This document shows positions 44,462 through 52,980 of a DNA stretch of 64,000 nucleotides, in pieces. Source of the DNA: an uncultured Verrucomicrobiales bacterium. Lineage in GTDB: Bacteria; Verrucomicrobiota; Verrucomicrobiia; Verrucomicrobiales; Akkermansiaceae. A model generated the notes under the pieces. That model worked only from the letters and a program-made list of their open reading frames with translations, had not been told where the DNA came from and ran no database searches. The first letter of the stretch is position 1. Every line of letters begins with the position of its first letter. The stretch covers positions 1 through 64,000 of the forward strand of contig CAJQKQ010000022.1 in assembly GCA_905478925.1 (NCBI GenBank), read 5' to 3'. The position numbers and the translations under genes were made by a program.

Positions 44462-45141
44462 AGCAGTGGATCGAGGTGAAGTTTGAACCAGGACGCCGCG
44501 AGTTCGGCCACCTCCTCCAGTTTTCCCGGTTCCTCGAACAGATGTGATGCGCCTTCGACGATTGAAATCCGCTTTTCGCAGCGAAGGCGGTCGTATGTCT
44601 CTTTGTTCCAGCGGATGACCATATAATCCAGACCGCCGCCGATGAGCAGAGTGGCGGCCCGCACATTCTCCACCTCGGTTCCGGCGAGATCGGTTCTCCC
44701 GCCGCGTGAGACGATCGCCCCGATGGAGGGATCGTCGGTGGCGGCAGCGAGGGCTGCGGCGGCACCGGTGCTCGACCCGAAGTAGCCGATGCCCAAGCCG
44801 TCAAGCGAGGGTTCCTCCCGGACCCAACGGGTCGCGTCACGCAGCCGGCCTGCCAAAAACGGGATGTTGAAGCGCAGCTCGCCGGTGGATGCTTCCGCCT
44901 CCGCCTCCCAGGGTGTCAGCAGGTCGAACAGCAAAGTCGCCAGTCCGAGGACATTGATCTGCTCCGCGACGAAACGGTTCCGGCTGCTGCGTCGGCTGCT
45001 CCCGCTGCCATGCGCGAACACGACGATGCCCCGCGCTCCGTATGGCACGGTGAGATCACCTTCGAGCCGGGTCTCCCCGCAAGGAATCAGGACTTCGCGG
45101 AATCGGGAAGACGTGGCTGCCTGGTTGATGTATGGGTTCAT
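44458..45141 (-). CDS. Alpha/beta hydrolase, dienelactone hydrolase-like
   Basis: Protein of 227 aa with a cytoplasmic hydrolase fold: VFAHGSGSSRRSSRN forms the oxyanion region, the nucleophile elbow GYFGSSTGA has Ser124 in GxSxG, and LIGGGLDYMVI and EGASHLFEEPGKL supply Asp and His. It belongs to the DLH-like branch often joined to phosphoribosyltransferases. The stop overlaps the phosphoribosyltransferase start, so the two proteins are made in coupled fashion and may act as a pair. The substrate is unknown. Confidence 0.85.
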   Translation of the reverse strand: MNPYINQAATSSRFREVLIPCGETRLEGDLTVPYGARGIVVFAHGSGSSRRSSRNRFVAEQINVLGLATLLFDLLTPWEAEAEASTGELRFNIPFLAGRLRDATRWVREEPSLDGLGIGYFGSSTGAAAALAAATDDPSIGAIVSRGGRTDLAGTEVENVRAATLLIGGGLDYMVIRWNKETYDRLRCEKRISIVEGASHLFEEPGKLEEVAELAASWFKLHLDPLL

Positions 45142-45176
45142 TGCCTGGGTGATTGCCCCTCGGAGTTGCGCACAGG

Positions 45177-45614
45177 TCAGTGATCAAGCAGTGGCTTCAA
45201 TTCCTCGGGGAGTGTCCGGCGGAGATCTTCGATCTCGCCTTCGGAAACAAATTCCTTGATGACGCGGAAGACAGCATGAATCGCGAGATAGCATCCTTCC
45301 TGGCTGGTGAAGTCATCGTGACCGGCGGCGCGGCATTGCTTATGCACCTCTTCGACAAAGTCATCCAAGTGGCGCACTTTGGCTTTCTTGCCGGAGACTT
45401 TCCAGCCATCGATGTAGATCGCCTTGATGAACATCGGCAGTTGGCTGATGAACTGCACGGACTCCTCGGCGGTGGATTGATCACGCAGGACATGGAGGGT
45501 GGCGCGCAGGATGCCCCCTGCGGCGGAGATGTCTTTTTCGCCTCCAAGCTCTGCGGCGACTTTCTTGACAAAGGCCTGCCCACTGCGGGCGTATTTTTCA
45601 AAATTCATGCTCAT
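45177..45614 (-). CDS. DUF2267 domain protein
   Basis: Helical protein of 145 aa. GGILRATLHVLRDQSTAEESVQFISQLPMFIKAIYIDGWK is the DUF2267 core, and a second half-repeat is seen further on (CYLAIHAVFRVIKEFVSEGEIEDLRRTLPEELKPLL). DUF2267 proteins occur in stress regulons of many bacteria and have no established activity. It heads the - strand operon that continues with the alpha/beta hydrolase after a 35-bp gap. An ATG at 45608 is an alternative start. Confidence 0.8.
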   Translation of the reverse strand: MSMNFEKYARSGQAFVKKVAAELGGEKDISAAGGILRATLHVLRDQSTAEESVQFISQLPMFIKAIYIDGWKVSGKKAKVRHLDDFVEEVHKQCRAAGHDDFTSQEGCYLAIHAVFRVIKEFVSEGEIEDLRRTLPEELKPLLDH

Positions 45615-45739
45615 AGCTGTAGGAACCCTAAATTACACGGGCACCGGATGCTGCGCGGATTTTGCGGAAGACTACCCTGCAGTTGCGAGCGGTTCATGCG
45701 CGGGAATCCGGGCTACTCTCCGGCATGGGATGCGCAGTC

Positions 45740-45905
45740 ATTCCAAGCAACTTCCCCCCTGTTCCTTCGGTTCAAAATGAAGAGCGTGCCATTGAGAAGC
45801 GCTATCATTGCCAATAGCGCGAGCAGGAGCAGTTCGGGCGTGTGTGATTCACCCGTGCTACGTAGATGAATCCCGCCACTGTTGCGGAGCGTGTGACAAG
45901 CCGTG
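45740..45905 (-). pseudogene. 3' remnant of an ArsP-type permease gene
   Basis: In one frame the - strand reads ATVAGFIYVARVNHT; shifted by one base it continues HTPELLLLALLAMIAL then LNGTLFILNRRNRGEV. This parallels the C-terminal part of the permease at 48516 (STLAGLLYGAWVDQTRPELL, then LLALVGILGF). The DNA is also similar (gcgagcaggagcagttc in both). No start is present and the frame is broken, so this is a decayed fragment, probably a duplicate of the end of that gene. Confidence 0.55.
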
Positions 45906-45938
45906 CGTAGTTTTTTTGCGGGTGGGAGGATATGAACG

Positions 45939-47309
45939 GTGCGTATGACACCGCTTTTTCCAGAACTTGAAGATGAGTCACACAGGATGAGCGTTTGTCT
46001 TGGGCGGATACCCGAGATGTGGAACAGAAACGTCCACTATTTTGGCAATGTTCGTGAAATGTTTTTTGGAAACGAACAGCAGGTGGGGGAACTGGAGCGC
46101 CGGGTCGGAGGGGTTGAGTCACACGGAGGACGCCTTCTTCCCATTTTGAATCTCATGTATCGGGGCAGAGGTGAGAATACCCTCTATCTCGAGAAGATGC
46201 CTGATCTCATCTTGAATGAATATTTTCAAGATCTCAGGCTCTCGCTACCCAAGGTCGATATTCTTCCACAAAATCTTTACCATGATCCTCTGACCTTGAT
46301 TAGAAAAGTAGAGAGGGATTTGCCAGAATGGATTGATGGCTATGTCACTGATGCAGTTCTTGATGAGTTATCCGTGAAGGCGGGCGTACCCACGGTCACT
46401 ACCTATCATGCAAGTCGGCTCGGGAATCACAAGGGTGCGCTACATCGGCATCTGGAATTACGGGGAATTCCGGTGTTCCCTACCTACTATGCCAGCCATC
46501 CCGGAGAGGTGGACGGCTGTCTTGATCGTCTTCAGGCACAAGCTTTCCAGTCAGCTGCAGTCAAGTCTGTGATCGGAGCTTCGGGGGTAGGCTTGCAAAG
46601 GATCTCGACGACTCCGGGCGAGCGAGTATCTATTGATGAGAGTTATTTCTTCGAGGGGTCATGTATGGTGCAGGGTTGGCTGGATACAAGTCGCCCAGAG
46701 GTGGAGGAAGTTCTCTCTCCCAGTGTGCAGGTTTTTCTCAAAGAGAATGTGGTTTCACTCTTCGATATCACCGAGCAATTTCTCAGTGCGGCGAGTCTTT
46801 TTAAAGGGAACGAATGTCCGCCTTCCTATCTTGAATGGCCGGATCATGCGGGCATTCGACAAGAGTTGATTCGACAAGCGGAAATCGTCGCAGCATGGCT
46901 CCATGAGGTGGGGGTTCGAGGGGCGGCCAGTATCGACTTCCTCGTTGCCCGCGGAGAGAAGGGTTTCACCGTCTATGTCTGTGAGGCCAATGCTCGGGTC
47001 ACGGGGGCGACCTACCCATCTCTACTCGCGAGACATTTTCATGAAGGTGGTGCCTGGGTGATGCGGAATTTGAAGTTCCAGCATCCTGTGCCGACAGCGC
47101 AGCTCCTCAGTATCCTCAATACTCATCGCTACCTTTATGAACTGGGGATGGAGCGCGGGTTGATGCCCTATAATCTCTACACCTGTGATCAGGGCAGGGT
47201 GGAGCAGGGGCAGTTCCTGGTGATAGCTCCAGAGATCATGACTTGTAAAGGGCTCCTCCTTGAAGCTGAGCGAGATATTCCCATCGACTGGGAATATGAG
47301 CGGGCTTGA
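45939..47309 (+). CDS. ATP-grasp ligase, PGM1-like, with pre-ATP-grasp domain
   Basis: Cytoplasmic protein of 456 aa. The head (CLGRIPEMWNRNVHYFGNVREMF) resembles the pre-ATP-grasp domain of PGM1-type peptide ligases, and the ATP-grasp core ends in CEANARVTGATYP, with Glu349, Asn351 and Arg353 as probable metal and phosphate ligands. Such enzymes join a carboxylate to an amine through an acyl phosphate. The gene is visibly AT-richer than its neighbours and sits between two related permease fragments, so it looks acquired. It is convergent with, and 12 bp from, an M20 hydrolase gene. The product is unknown. Confidence 0.75.
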   Translation: MRMTPLFPELEDESHRMSVCLGRIPEMWNRNVHYFGNVREMFFGNEQQVGELERRVGGVESHGGRLLPILNLMYRGRGENTLYLEKMPDLILNEYFQDLRLSLPKVDILPQNLYHDPLTLIRKVERDLPEWIDGYVTDAVLDELSVKAGVPTVTTYHASRLGNHKGALHRHLELRGIPVFPTYYASHPGEVDGCLDRLQAQAFQSAAVKSVIGASGVGLQRISTTPGERVSIDESYFFEGSCMVQGWLDTSRPEVEEVLSPSVQVFLKENVVSLFDITEQFLSAASLFKGNECPPSYLEWPDHAGIRQELIRQAEIVAAWLHEVGVRGAASIDFLVARGEKGFTVYVCEANARVTGATYPSLLARHFHEGGAWVMRNLKFQHPVPTAQLLSILNTHRYLYELGMERGLMPYNLYTCDQGRVEQGQFLVIAPEIMTCKGLLLEAERDIPIDWEYERA

Positions 47310-47321
47310 ACGGTGCTGTAA

Positions 47322-48479
47322 TTATTTCTGCAATTTCGTTCCAGCAACGGTCGCGACTTTTGCAAAATAGTTCGCTCCGATAGTGAGCGCTTCTTCATCG
47401 AAGTCGAATTCACTTGAGTGAAGTGGGTGAACCTCTTTGTTCGGTGAGTGAGAGCCGATGCGGATGTAGCTGCTGGGGACCTTTTGGGCGTAGTAGGCGA
47501 AGTCTTCTGCGCCGAGGCTGGCATAGTCCATGGCCCAGACTTTCGCTTCGCCTACGATGTATATGGCGGCCTCGCGAGAGAGAGCGACGGCTTCAGGCTT
47601 GTTGACGAGAGCTGGGGTGCCGGGTTCGATATCAGTATCGACCTGTGCGCCATGGAGTTGGCCGATGTTACTGGCGATCCGTTCGATCGCGTTCTTTAGA
47701 TATTCTCGCAGTTCTCGGTCATGGCAACGGATAGTCCCTTCCATGATGCAGGTTCTGGCAATGATGTTATGAGCACTCCCGGCGTGAAATTTTCCCACGG
47801 TGATGACGGAGGGATGAGAGGGATTAACCTCACGTGATATGATGGTCTGAATGGTCATCACCAAAAGGGATCCGACCACAACGGCATCGGTGGCTTCGTG
47901 CGGACGGGCGGCGTGACCTCCGCCGTTGGTATGGATACGGATGGTGAAGCGGTCGCTGGAGGCATTGACCGCTCCGTCAGTAGCGACAATAGAGCCGACG
48001 GGGTAGTGAGGATCGAGATGAGCACCGAAGGCCATGGCGACCTTATGGAGAGCGCCCGCCTCGATCATTGCTTTCGCCCCTTGGCCGAGTTCCTCGGCAG
48101 GCTGGAACAAGAGGCGGACGGGAAGCGGCGGCTGGCTAGTTTCACTGAGTAGGGCCGCTGCTCCCAGAAGAATGGTGGTGTGTCCATCGTGTCCACAGGC
48201 GTGCATTTTCCCCGGATACCGGGAGGCAAATGAAAGACCTGTTTCCTCTTGAATGGGAAGGGCATCCATATCGGCACGAAGTGCAATGACCGGACCGTCC
48301 ACCTCGCCTGGAAGATCTGCAATCACTCCAGTCCCAGCCACACGTCGGTGTGAGATTTTAAATTTGTCGAGGAAAGCTTCGACTGTTTCGGCAGTGTGCT
48401 TTTCCTGCCACCCGAGTTCAGGATATTGGTGAATGAGCCTCCGGGCCGTGATGAGTTTCCCTTTCAATCTACGGTTCAT
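47322..48479 (-). CDS. M20 family amidohydrolase (aminoacylase-like)
   Basis: Protein of 385 aa of the M20D type. Metal-binding motifs are RADMDALPIQE (68-78), HACGHDGHT (93-101), PAEE (127-130) and the late LGAEDFAYYAQKVP. These enzymes cleave N-acyl or peptide amide bonds and usually need two divalent metals. There is no signal peptide, so it acts in the cytoplasm. It is AT-richer like the ATP-grasp gene beside it. The pair could make and cleave the same amide-linked compound; this is an inference from the pairing. Confidence 0.85.
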   Translation of the reverse strand: MNRRLKGKLITARRLIHQYPELGWQEKHTAETVEAFLDKFKISHRRVAGTGVIADLPGEVDGPVIALRADMDALPIQEETGLSFASRYPGKMHACGHDGHTTILLGAAALLSETSQPPLPVRLLFQPAEELGQGAKAMIEAGALHKVAMAFGAHLDPHYPVGSIVATDGAVNASSDRFTIRIHTNGGGHAARPHEATDAVVVGSLLVMTIQTIISREVNPSHPSVITVGKFHAGSAHNIIARTCIMEGTIRCHDRELREYLKNAIERIASNIGQLHGAQVDTDIEPGTPALVNKPEAVALSREAAIYIVGEAKVWAMDYASLGAEDFAYYAQKVPSSYIRIGSHSPNKEVHPLHSSEFDFDEEALTIGANYFAKVATVAGTKLQK

Positions 48480-48515
48480 GATGGGTGGATGATTCAGGAG
48501 ATCTGGAAAAACAGC

Positions 48516-48992
48516 TCATCGAGTCTTGTGAAGAGATGGGCATATATTGCGCAGAGGTCGAGGAGACTTCCGTTCATTTTCAAATTCCCGAAAAACCGGA
48601 TTAGAGAATCCCACCGGTGTAACCCCTGCATTTATTATGCTCTTCTTAATCCGCCGATTTAGACAGAAGAGCGTTAAAGCAAGAAAGCCGAGGATTCCCA
48701 CTAGCGCGAGCAGGAGCAGTTCAGGTCGTGTTTGATCCACCCAGGCACCGTAAAGGAGTCCAGCCAGCGTGCTGAACAGTGCGATCAAGCCGACATAAGT
48801 CATGGCCTTGCGCCGCCCGATGATGGAAACGGTGATGATTTCCTTCGGAATCAATGCGGTCATGGCACCGGCGATGAGAAAGGCCGGGAGCAGACACAGA
48901 AGGACATGCGCCGCGAGGTAAGAAGCGAGATTCCGGAATCCGCTTCCCAGCAGGTTCATCACAAGGTCGATCATCGCATTCATGTGACTCAC
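48516..48992 (-). pseudogene. Internally deleted ArsP-type permease
   Basis: Frame of 158 aa from a GTG start at 48992, or 48983/48974 with ATG. The N-terminus (SYLAAHVLLCLLPAFLIAGA) matches the start, and TYVGLIALFSTLAGLLYGAWV matches the end, of two-repeat ArsP/SO_0444 permeases of 350-450 aa. The middle, with the CSC metal-binding motif and the central membrane helices, is missing. After LNRRIKK the tail (KSIINAGVTPVGFSNPVFREF) is not family-like. The start overlaps the thioredoxin stop (GTGA). Probably non-functional. Confidence 0.6.
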
Positions 48993-49240
48993 CTGTCAGC
49001 AAGGTGTGCCCGGACCATCCGGGTCAGATCCTTCATGGAGGGAATGCTTCCGCTGCAGACACACTCTTCATTGATGATCAGGGCGGGCGTGGACATGACC
49101 CCGTATTCGAGATAGCGAGTCGGATCGGTGACTTTTGTCACCTCCGCCTCCACGCCCAGCTCATCAATCACCTTGCGGGTTAGCTGCTCCAGCTGTTTAC
49201 AATTCGCACATCCCGAACCAAGAATCTTGATTGTCTGCAT
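48989..49240 (-). CDS. Thioredoxin-fold redox-active disulfide protein
   Basis: Small protein of 83 aa from the ATG at 49240 (MQTIKILGSGCANCKQLEQL). The active-site pair is C11-x-x-C14. Further on, YGVMSTPALIINEECVCSGS contains the cis-Pro loop and two more Cys. This TM0996/MTH895 type commonly sits beside ArsP-like permeases in arsenic or metal operons. Here the partner permease, whose start overlaps this stop, is deleted in the middle, so the protein may have lost its job. Confidence 0.82.
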   Translation of the reverse strand: MQTIKILGSGCANCKQLEQLTRKVIDELGVEAEVTKVTDPTRYLEYGVMSTPALIINEECVCSGSIPSMKDLTRMVRAHLADR

Positions 49241-49356
49241 TGGGTAACGATGACATTTGGAATTGAATATTGCCCTGCATCGATTGCAGAGCACTGTGTG
49301 TCCTCTGCGCCAGCCCAGGGATCCGGTGCGCAGCCTTCAGCTTGATCGATCTGGCC

Positions 49357-51780
49357 TCAAGCAGGAAGAATTCGACTCTCTGCATCCGCCACATTCTGCC
49401 TAGCGCGGATTGCGCTATCCGGGGTGAGGGAGATCGAATCGATCCCCTGCTCCACGAGAAATTCGACGTAGTCGGGGTAGTCACTGGGGGCTTGGCCGCA
49501 GATCCCGACGGGAGTGTTGGTTTGGTGGGCGGTTTTGATGAGCTGGGCAATCATCGATTTCACGGCTGGGTTGCGTTCGTCAAAGAGATGAGACAAACGG
49601 TCGGAGTCCCGGTCGCAGCCAAGGACGAGCTGGGTGAGGTCGTTCGAACCGATGGAAAATCCATCGAAGCGTTTTGCAAAATCCGCGGCGACGATGATGT
49701 TGCTGGGGATCTCCGCCATCACATAAATTTTGAGGCCTTTTGATGCCCGGGCGAGACCATTTTCCGCCATGACCTTGAGGACATTGTCGGCTTCTTCCAG
49801 TGTGCGGCAGAACGGAATCATGACGACGATGTTGGTGAGTCCCATGTCCTCACGAGCCTTCCTGATGGCGGCACATTCGAGGTCGAAACCCGGGCGGTAG
49901 GCTTCGCTGTAATATCGCGAGGCTCCCCGGAATCCAATCATGGGATTTTCCTCTTCAGGTTCGAACTGCGCCCCACCCAGCAAATGGGCGTATTCATTGG
50001 TTTTGAAATCGCTCATGCGGACGACGACAGGATTCGGGTAATGGGGCGCGGCGATGGTGGCGATCCCGGAAGCGAGGGTTTCGATGAAATAGTCGGCATG
50101 GCTCGCGTGGTTTTTCGTGAGCCGGGTGACCTCCTCTTTGACTGATTGATCCGTCAGCTCGTCAAAGCGGGCGAGGGCCATGGGATGGACTTTGATGGCG
50201 GTGTTGATGATGAATTCCATGCGGGCGAGGCCGATGCCATCGGAGGGCAGACACCACCAGTGCATCGCGGCTTCCGGGCTGGCGATGTTAAGCATGATCT
50301 TGGTGCGAGTCGGTGGGACATCGGAGAGTAACGTTTCGGTTTCATCGAAAGGAAGCAGCCCCGGATATACCTTACCCTCCTGGCCCACCGAGCAATCCAC
50401 CGTAACAGGATTCCCGGTCGCGAGCTTCCGGGTGGCATCGCCAGTGCCGATGACCGCCGGGACATCAAGCTCACGGCTGACGATGGCGGCGTGGCTGGTA
50501 CGTCCGCCATGATCGGTGATGATGGCCGCCGCTTTGCGCATGAGCGGAACCCAATCGGGATCGGTTTGTTCGGCGACGAGAATTTGCCCTTCCTGGAAAT
50601 CTCCGGCATCTGCGAGGCTTTTCAGAACGACCGCAGAACCGCTGGCGATCCGGCTGCCGATCGCCAAACCCTCAACCACGGCGGCGGGAGTTTCTCCCTG
50701 GATTTGGTAGCTCCGGATGCTCATGGCGTCCTTCTGGGATTGCACGGTTTCAGGGCGCGCCTGAACAATGAAAATGCCCTGAGTTTCGCCATCGAGCGCC
50801 CATTCGATGTCCATGGCGCGTCCGTAATGTTGCTCGATCTCTACCGCCCAGCGGGCGAGCTGCAGAACCTGCGCATCCGTGATGCAGTAGCGGGAACGGT
50901 CTTCCTCCGGGGTCTTGACCGTGCTTACCCGGTCGCTTCCTTCCGCACCGTAGATCATCTGGATTTCCTTGGTGCCGAGCTTGCGCTGGATGATGGGGGT
51001 GAATTCGGATTGCTTGAGGCAGGGCTTGAAGATCCGGAACTCGTCGGGAGTAACAGCTCCCTGCACGATGGTCTCACCCAGTCCGTAGGCGGCATTGATC
51101 ACGATGATATTGGGAAATCCCGTCTCAGTATCGATCGTGAACATCACGCCGGAGCAGCCTTTGTCCGAGCGGATCATTTTTTGCACACCTACAGAAAGCG
51201 CGACGGAGGTGTGGCCGAAGCCCTTTTGCTCGCGGTAGCTGATCGCCCGTTCCGTGAAAAGTGATGAGAAACAGGTGATGATGGTGCCAAGCAAATCCGC
51301 CTCGCCGGAGACATTGAGGAAACTTTCCTGCTGCCCGGCGAAGCTGGCATCCGGGAGGTCTTCCGCGGTGGCGCTACTTCTGACCGCGACATCCGTGGCT
51401 ACCTTACCGTATTGGTTGGAAAGCGCGGCGTAGCCTACCTTGATCTCTTGCGCGAGAGCTTCGGGAAATTGGGTATCCTTGAAGAGCGCGCGAATCCCGC
51501 GTGAAGTGTCCGAAAGCGAGATGCGGCCACCTCCATTGTCGTCGAGAAACCTCGCGATGGGAGCATCGAGTTCATTGTAAGTGAGAAATGAGCGGTAGGC
51601 TTCCGCAGTCACGGCGAAACCATCCGGGACACCGATACCCTTCGGACGGAGCGCGCTGACAAGCTCACCGAGCGAGGCGTTTTTCCCTCCCGCTATAGCC
51701 ACGTCTGCATTGGTGAGATCCTCAAACCAGCGGACGAATTGGGTTTCCGAACGGGTCTCAGTGAGTGTTGGATTTTTCAT
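49357..51780 (-). CDS. ppsA: Phosphoenolpyruvate synthase
   Basis: Cytoplasmic enzyme of 807 aa that makes PEP from pyruvate and ATP, with AMP and phosphate. Domains in order: ATP-binding (GGKNASLGELV at 31-41; VAVRSSATAEDLPDASFAGQ), the swivelling phospho-His domain with His430 in TDHGGRTSHAAIVSREL, and the PEP/pyruvate barrel ending in SNDLTQLVLGCDRD and PVGICGQAPSDY, whose Cys is the proton donor. It follows the alcohol dehydrogenase gene by 14 bp on the - strand. It fits gluconeogenic flux toward glycogen. Confidence 0.95.
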   Translation of the reverse strand: MKNPTLTETRSETQFVRWFEDLTNADVAIAGGKNASLGELVSALRPKGIGVPDGFAVTAEAYRSFLTYNELDAPIARFLDDNGGGRISLSDTSRGIRALFKDTQFPEALAQEIKVGYAALSNQYGKVATDVAVRSSATAEDLPDASFAGQQESFLNVSGEADLLGTIITCFSSLFTERAISYREQKGFGHTSVALSVGVQKMIRSDKGCSGVMFTIDTETGFPNIIVINAAYGLGETIVQGAVTPDEFRIFKPCLKQSEFTPIIQRKLGTKEIQMIYGAEGSDRVSTVKTPEEDRSRYCITDAQVLQLARWAVEIEQHYGRAMDIEWALDGETQGIFIVQARPETVQSQKDAMSIRSYQIQGETPAAVVEGLAIGSRIASGSAVVLKSLADAGDFQEGQILVAEQTDPDWVPLMRKAAAIITDHGGRTSHAAIVSRELDVPAVIGTGDATRKLATGNPVTVDCSVGQEGKVYPGLLPFDETETLLSDVPPTRTKIMLNIASPEAAMHWWCLPSDGIGLARMEFIINTAIKVHPMALARFDELTDQSVKEEVTRLTKNHASHADYFIETLASGIATIAAPHYPNPVVVRMSDFKTNEYAHLLGGAQFEPEEENPMIGFRGASRYYSEAYRPGFDLECAAIRKAREDMGLTNIVVMIPFCRTLEEADNVLKVMAENGLARASKGLKIYVMAEIPSNIIVAADFAKRFDGFSIGSNDLTQLVLGCDRDSDRLSHLFDERNPAVKSMIAQLIKTAHQTNTPVGICGQAPSDYPDYVEFLVEQGIDSISLTPDSAIRARQNVADAESRILPA

Positions 51781-51794
51781 GATTGATGAGGGAG

Positions 51795-52865
51795 CTAGGT
51801 ACCCGGAGTGATGAGCACTTTCAGCACACCATCCTCACGATTTCCGAAAATCTCGTAACCTTGATTAATATCCTCCAGTGAGAATTTGTGAGTCATCAGC
51901 ATGGTTGGATCGAAGCGGCCGGACTGCACCACGTTGATGAGTCGCCGCATGCGTTCTTTTCCGCCGGGGCAGAGTGTGGTGACGATGCGATGATCTCCCA
52001 GACCGGCCGCTATTGATTCATACGGGAGTTCGAGCTTTCCGGAATACACGCCAAGGCTTGAGAGGGTTCCTCCGGGACGCAGGCAGCGCAGGCAGGACTC
52101 GAAGGTCTGCTGCGTGCCGAGCGCTTCGATCGCCACATCAACCCCTCCACCGGTAAGCTTCAGGACTTCCTCGACGACGTCGCATTCGTGGTAGTTGAGG
52201 GTGATGTCCGCCCCCATTCTTTTCGACATGGCGAGGCGGTTCTCATCGCCATCCACCCCGATGATCAACGAGGCGCCAATCAGCTTCGCACCCACAGTGG
52301 AGCACAATCCGATCGGGCCTTGCGCGAAGACCACCACCGTATCGCCGATGCGGATGCCGCCACTTTCCGCTCCGCCGAATCCGGTTGAGGCGATGTCTGC
52401 GAGCAGCACGACCTGCTCGTCGGTGACTTCATCGGGGATCTTGGCGAGGTTTGCCTGGGCGTATGGCACGAGCAGATATTCCGCCTGCGCACCGTTGATG
52501 GTATTCCCAAAGCGCCATCCTCCTATCGCCTGACAGCCGGAGCCATGGCCACACTGGGAATGCTGGCCGGAAAGACAGGCGCGGCATTGGCCGCAGGGCG
52601 TGATGGCTCCGACAAGGACGCGGTCGCCGATGTTGTAACCGGTGACGCCGGCACCAAGTTCCTCGATCACTCCCACCGGTTCATGGCCGATGATCAGGCC
52701 GGGCTCCACGGGATACTCTCCACGGACGATATGTAGATCGGTTCCGCATATCGTGGTGGCGGTGATTTTCAAGACAGCCTCTCCGGGACCGGCGGAGGGT
52801 TTCGGAACGGAGTCAACGCGGATGTCGTTCACTCCATGGAAGACGGTGGCGAGCATGGTTTGCAT
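51795..52865 (-). CDS. Zinc-dependent alcohol dehydrogenase
   Basis: Cytoplasmic medium-chain dehydrogenase of 356 aa. CGTDLHIVRGEYP contains the catalytic-zinc Cys, GHEPVGVIEELG the His-Glu motif, and CGQCRACLSGQHSQC the structural zinc cysteines. VVVFAQGPIGLCSTVGAKLIGA is the Rossmann NAD(P) site. It resembles the Tdh/FdhA-like group of alcohol dehydrogenases. Cotranscribed with ppsA (14-bp gap). Alcohol or aldehyde substrates in fermentation or detoxification are possible; the specific one cannot be told. Confidence 0.88.
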   Translation of the reverse strand: MQTMLATVFHGVNDIRVDSVPKPSAGPGEAVLKITATTICGTDLHIVRGEYPVEPGLIIGHEPVGVIEELGAGVTGYNIGDRVLVGAITPCGQCRACLSGQHSQCGHGSGCQAIGGWRFGNTINGAQAEYLLVPYAQANLAKIPDEVTDEQVVLLADIASTGFGGAESGGIRIGDTVVVFAQGPIGLCSTVGAKLIGASLIIGVDGDENRLAMSKRMGADITLNYHECDVVEEVLKLTGGGVDVAIEALGTQQTFESCLRCLRPGGTLSSLGVYSGKLELPYESIAAGLGDHRIVTTLCPGGKERMRRLINVVQSGRFDPTMLMTHKFSLEDINQGYEIFGNREDGVLKVLITPGT

Positions 52866-52980
52866 GATGATTGATTGAGTGGGTTGGTGGTTTTTCTAAA
52901 AGTCCATCCTCCGCCGCGCGGGAAAAAGTGGCTACCTGTTCCGTGTTCTGGGCTGTGCGGCTATTGCGAAGATGATCACA

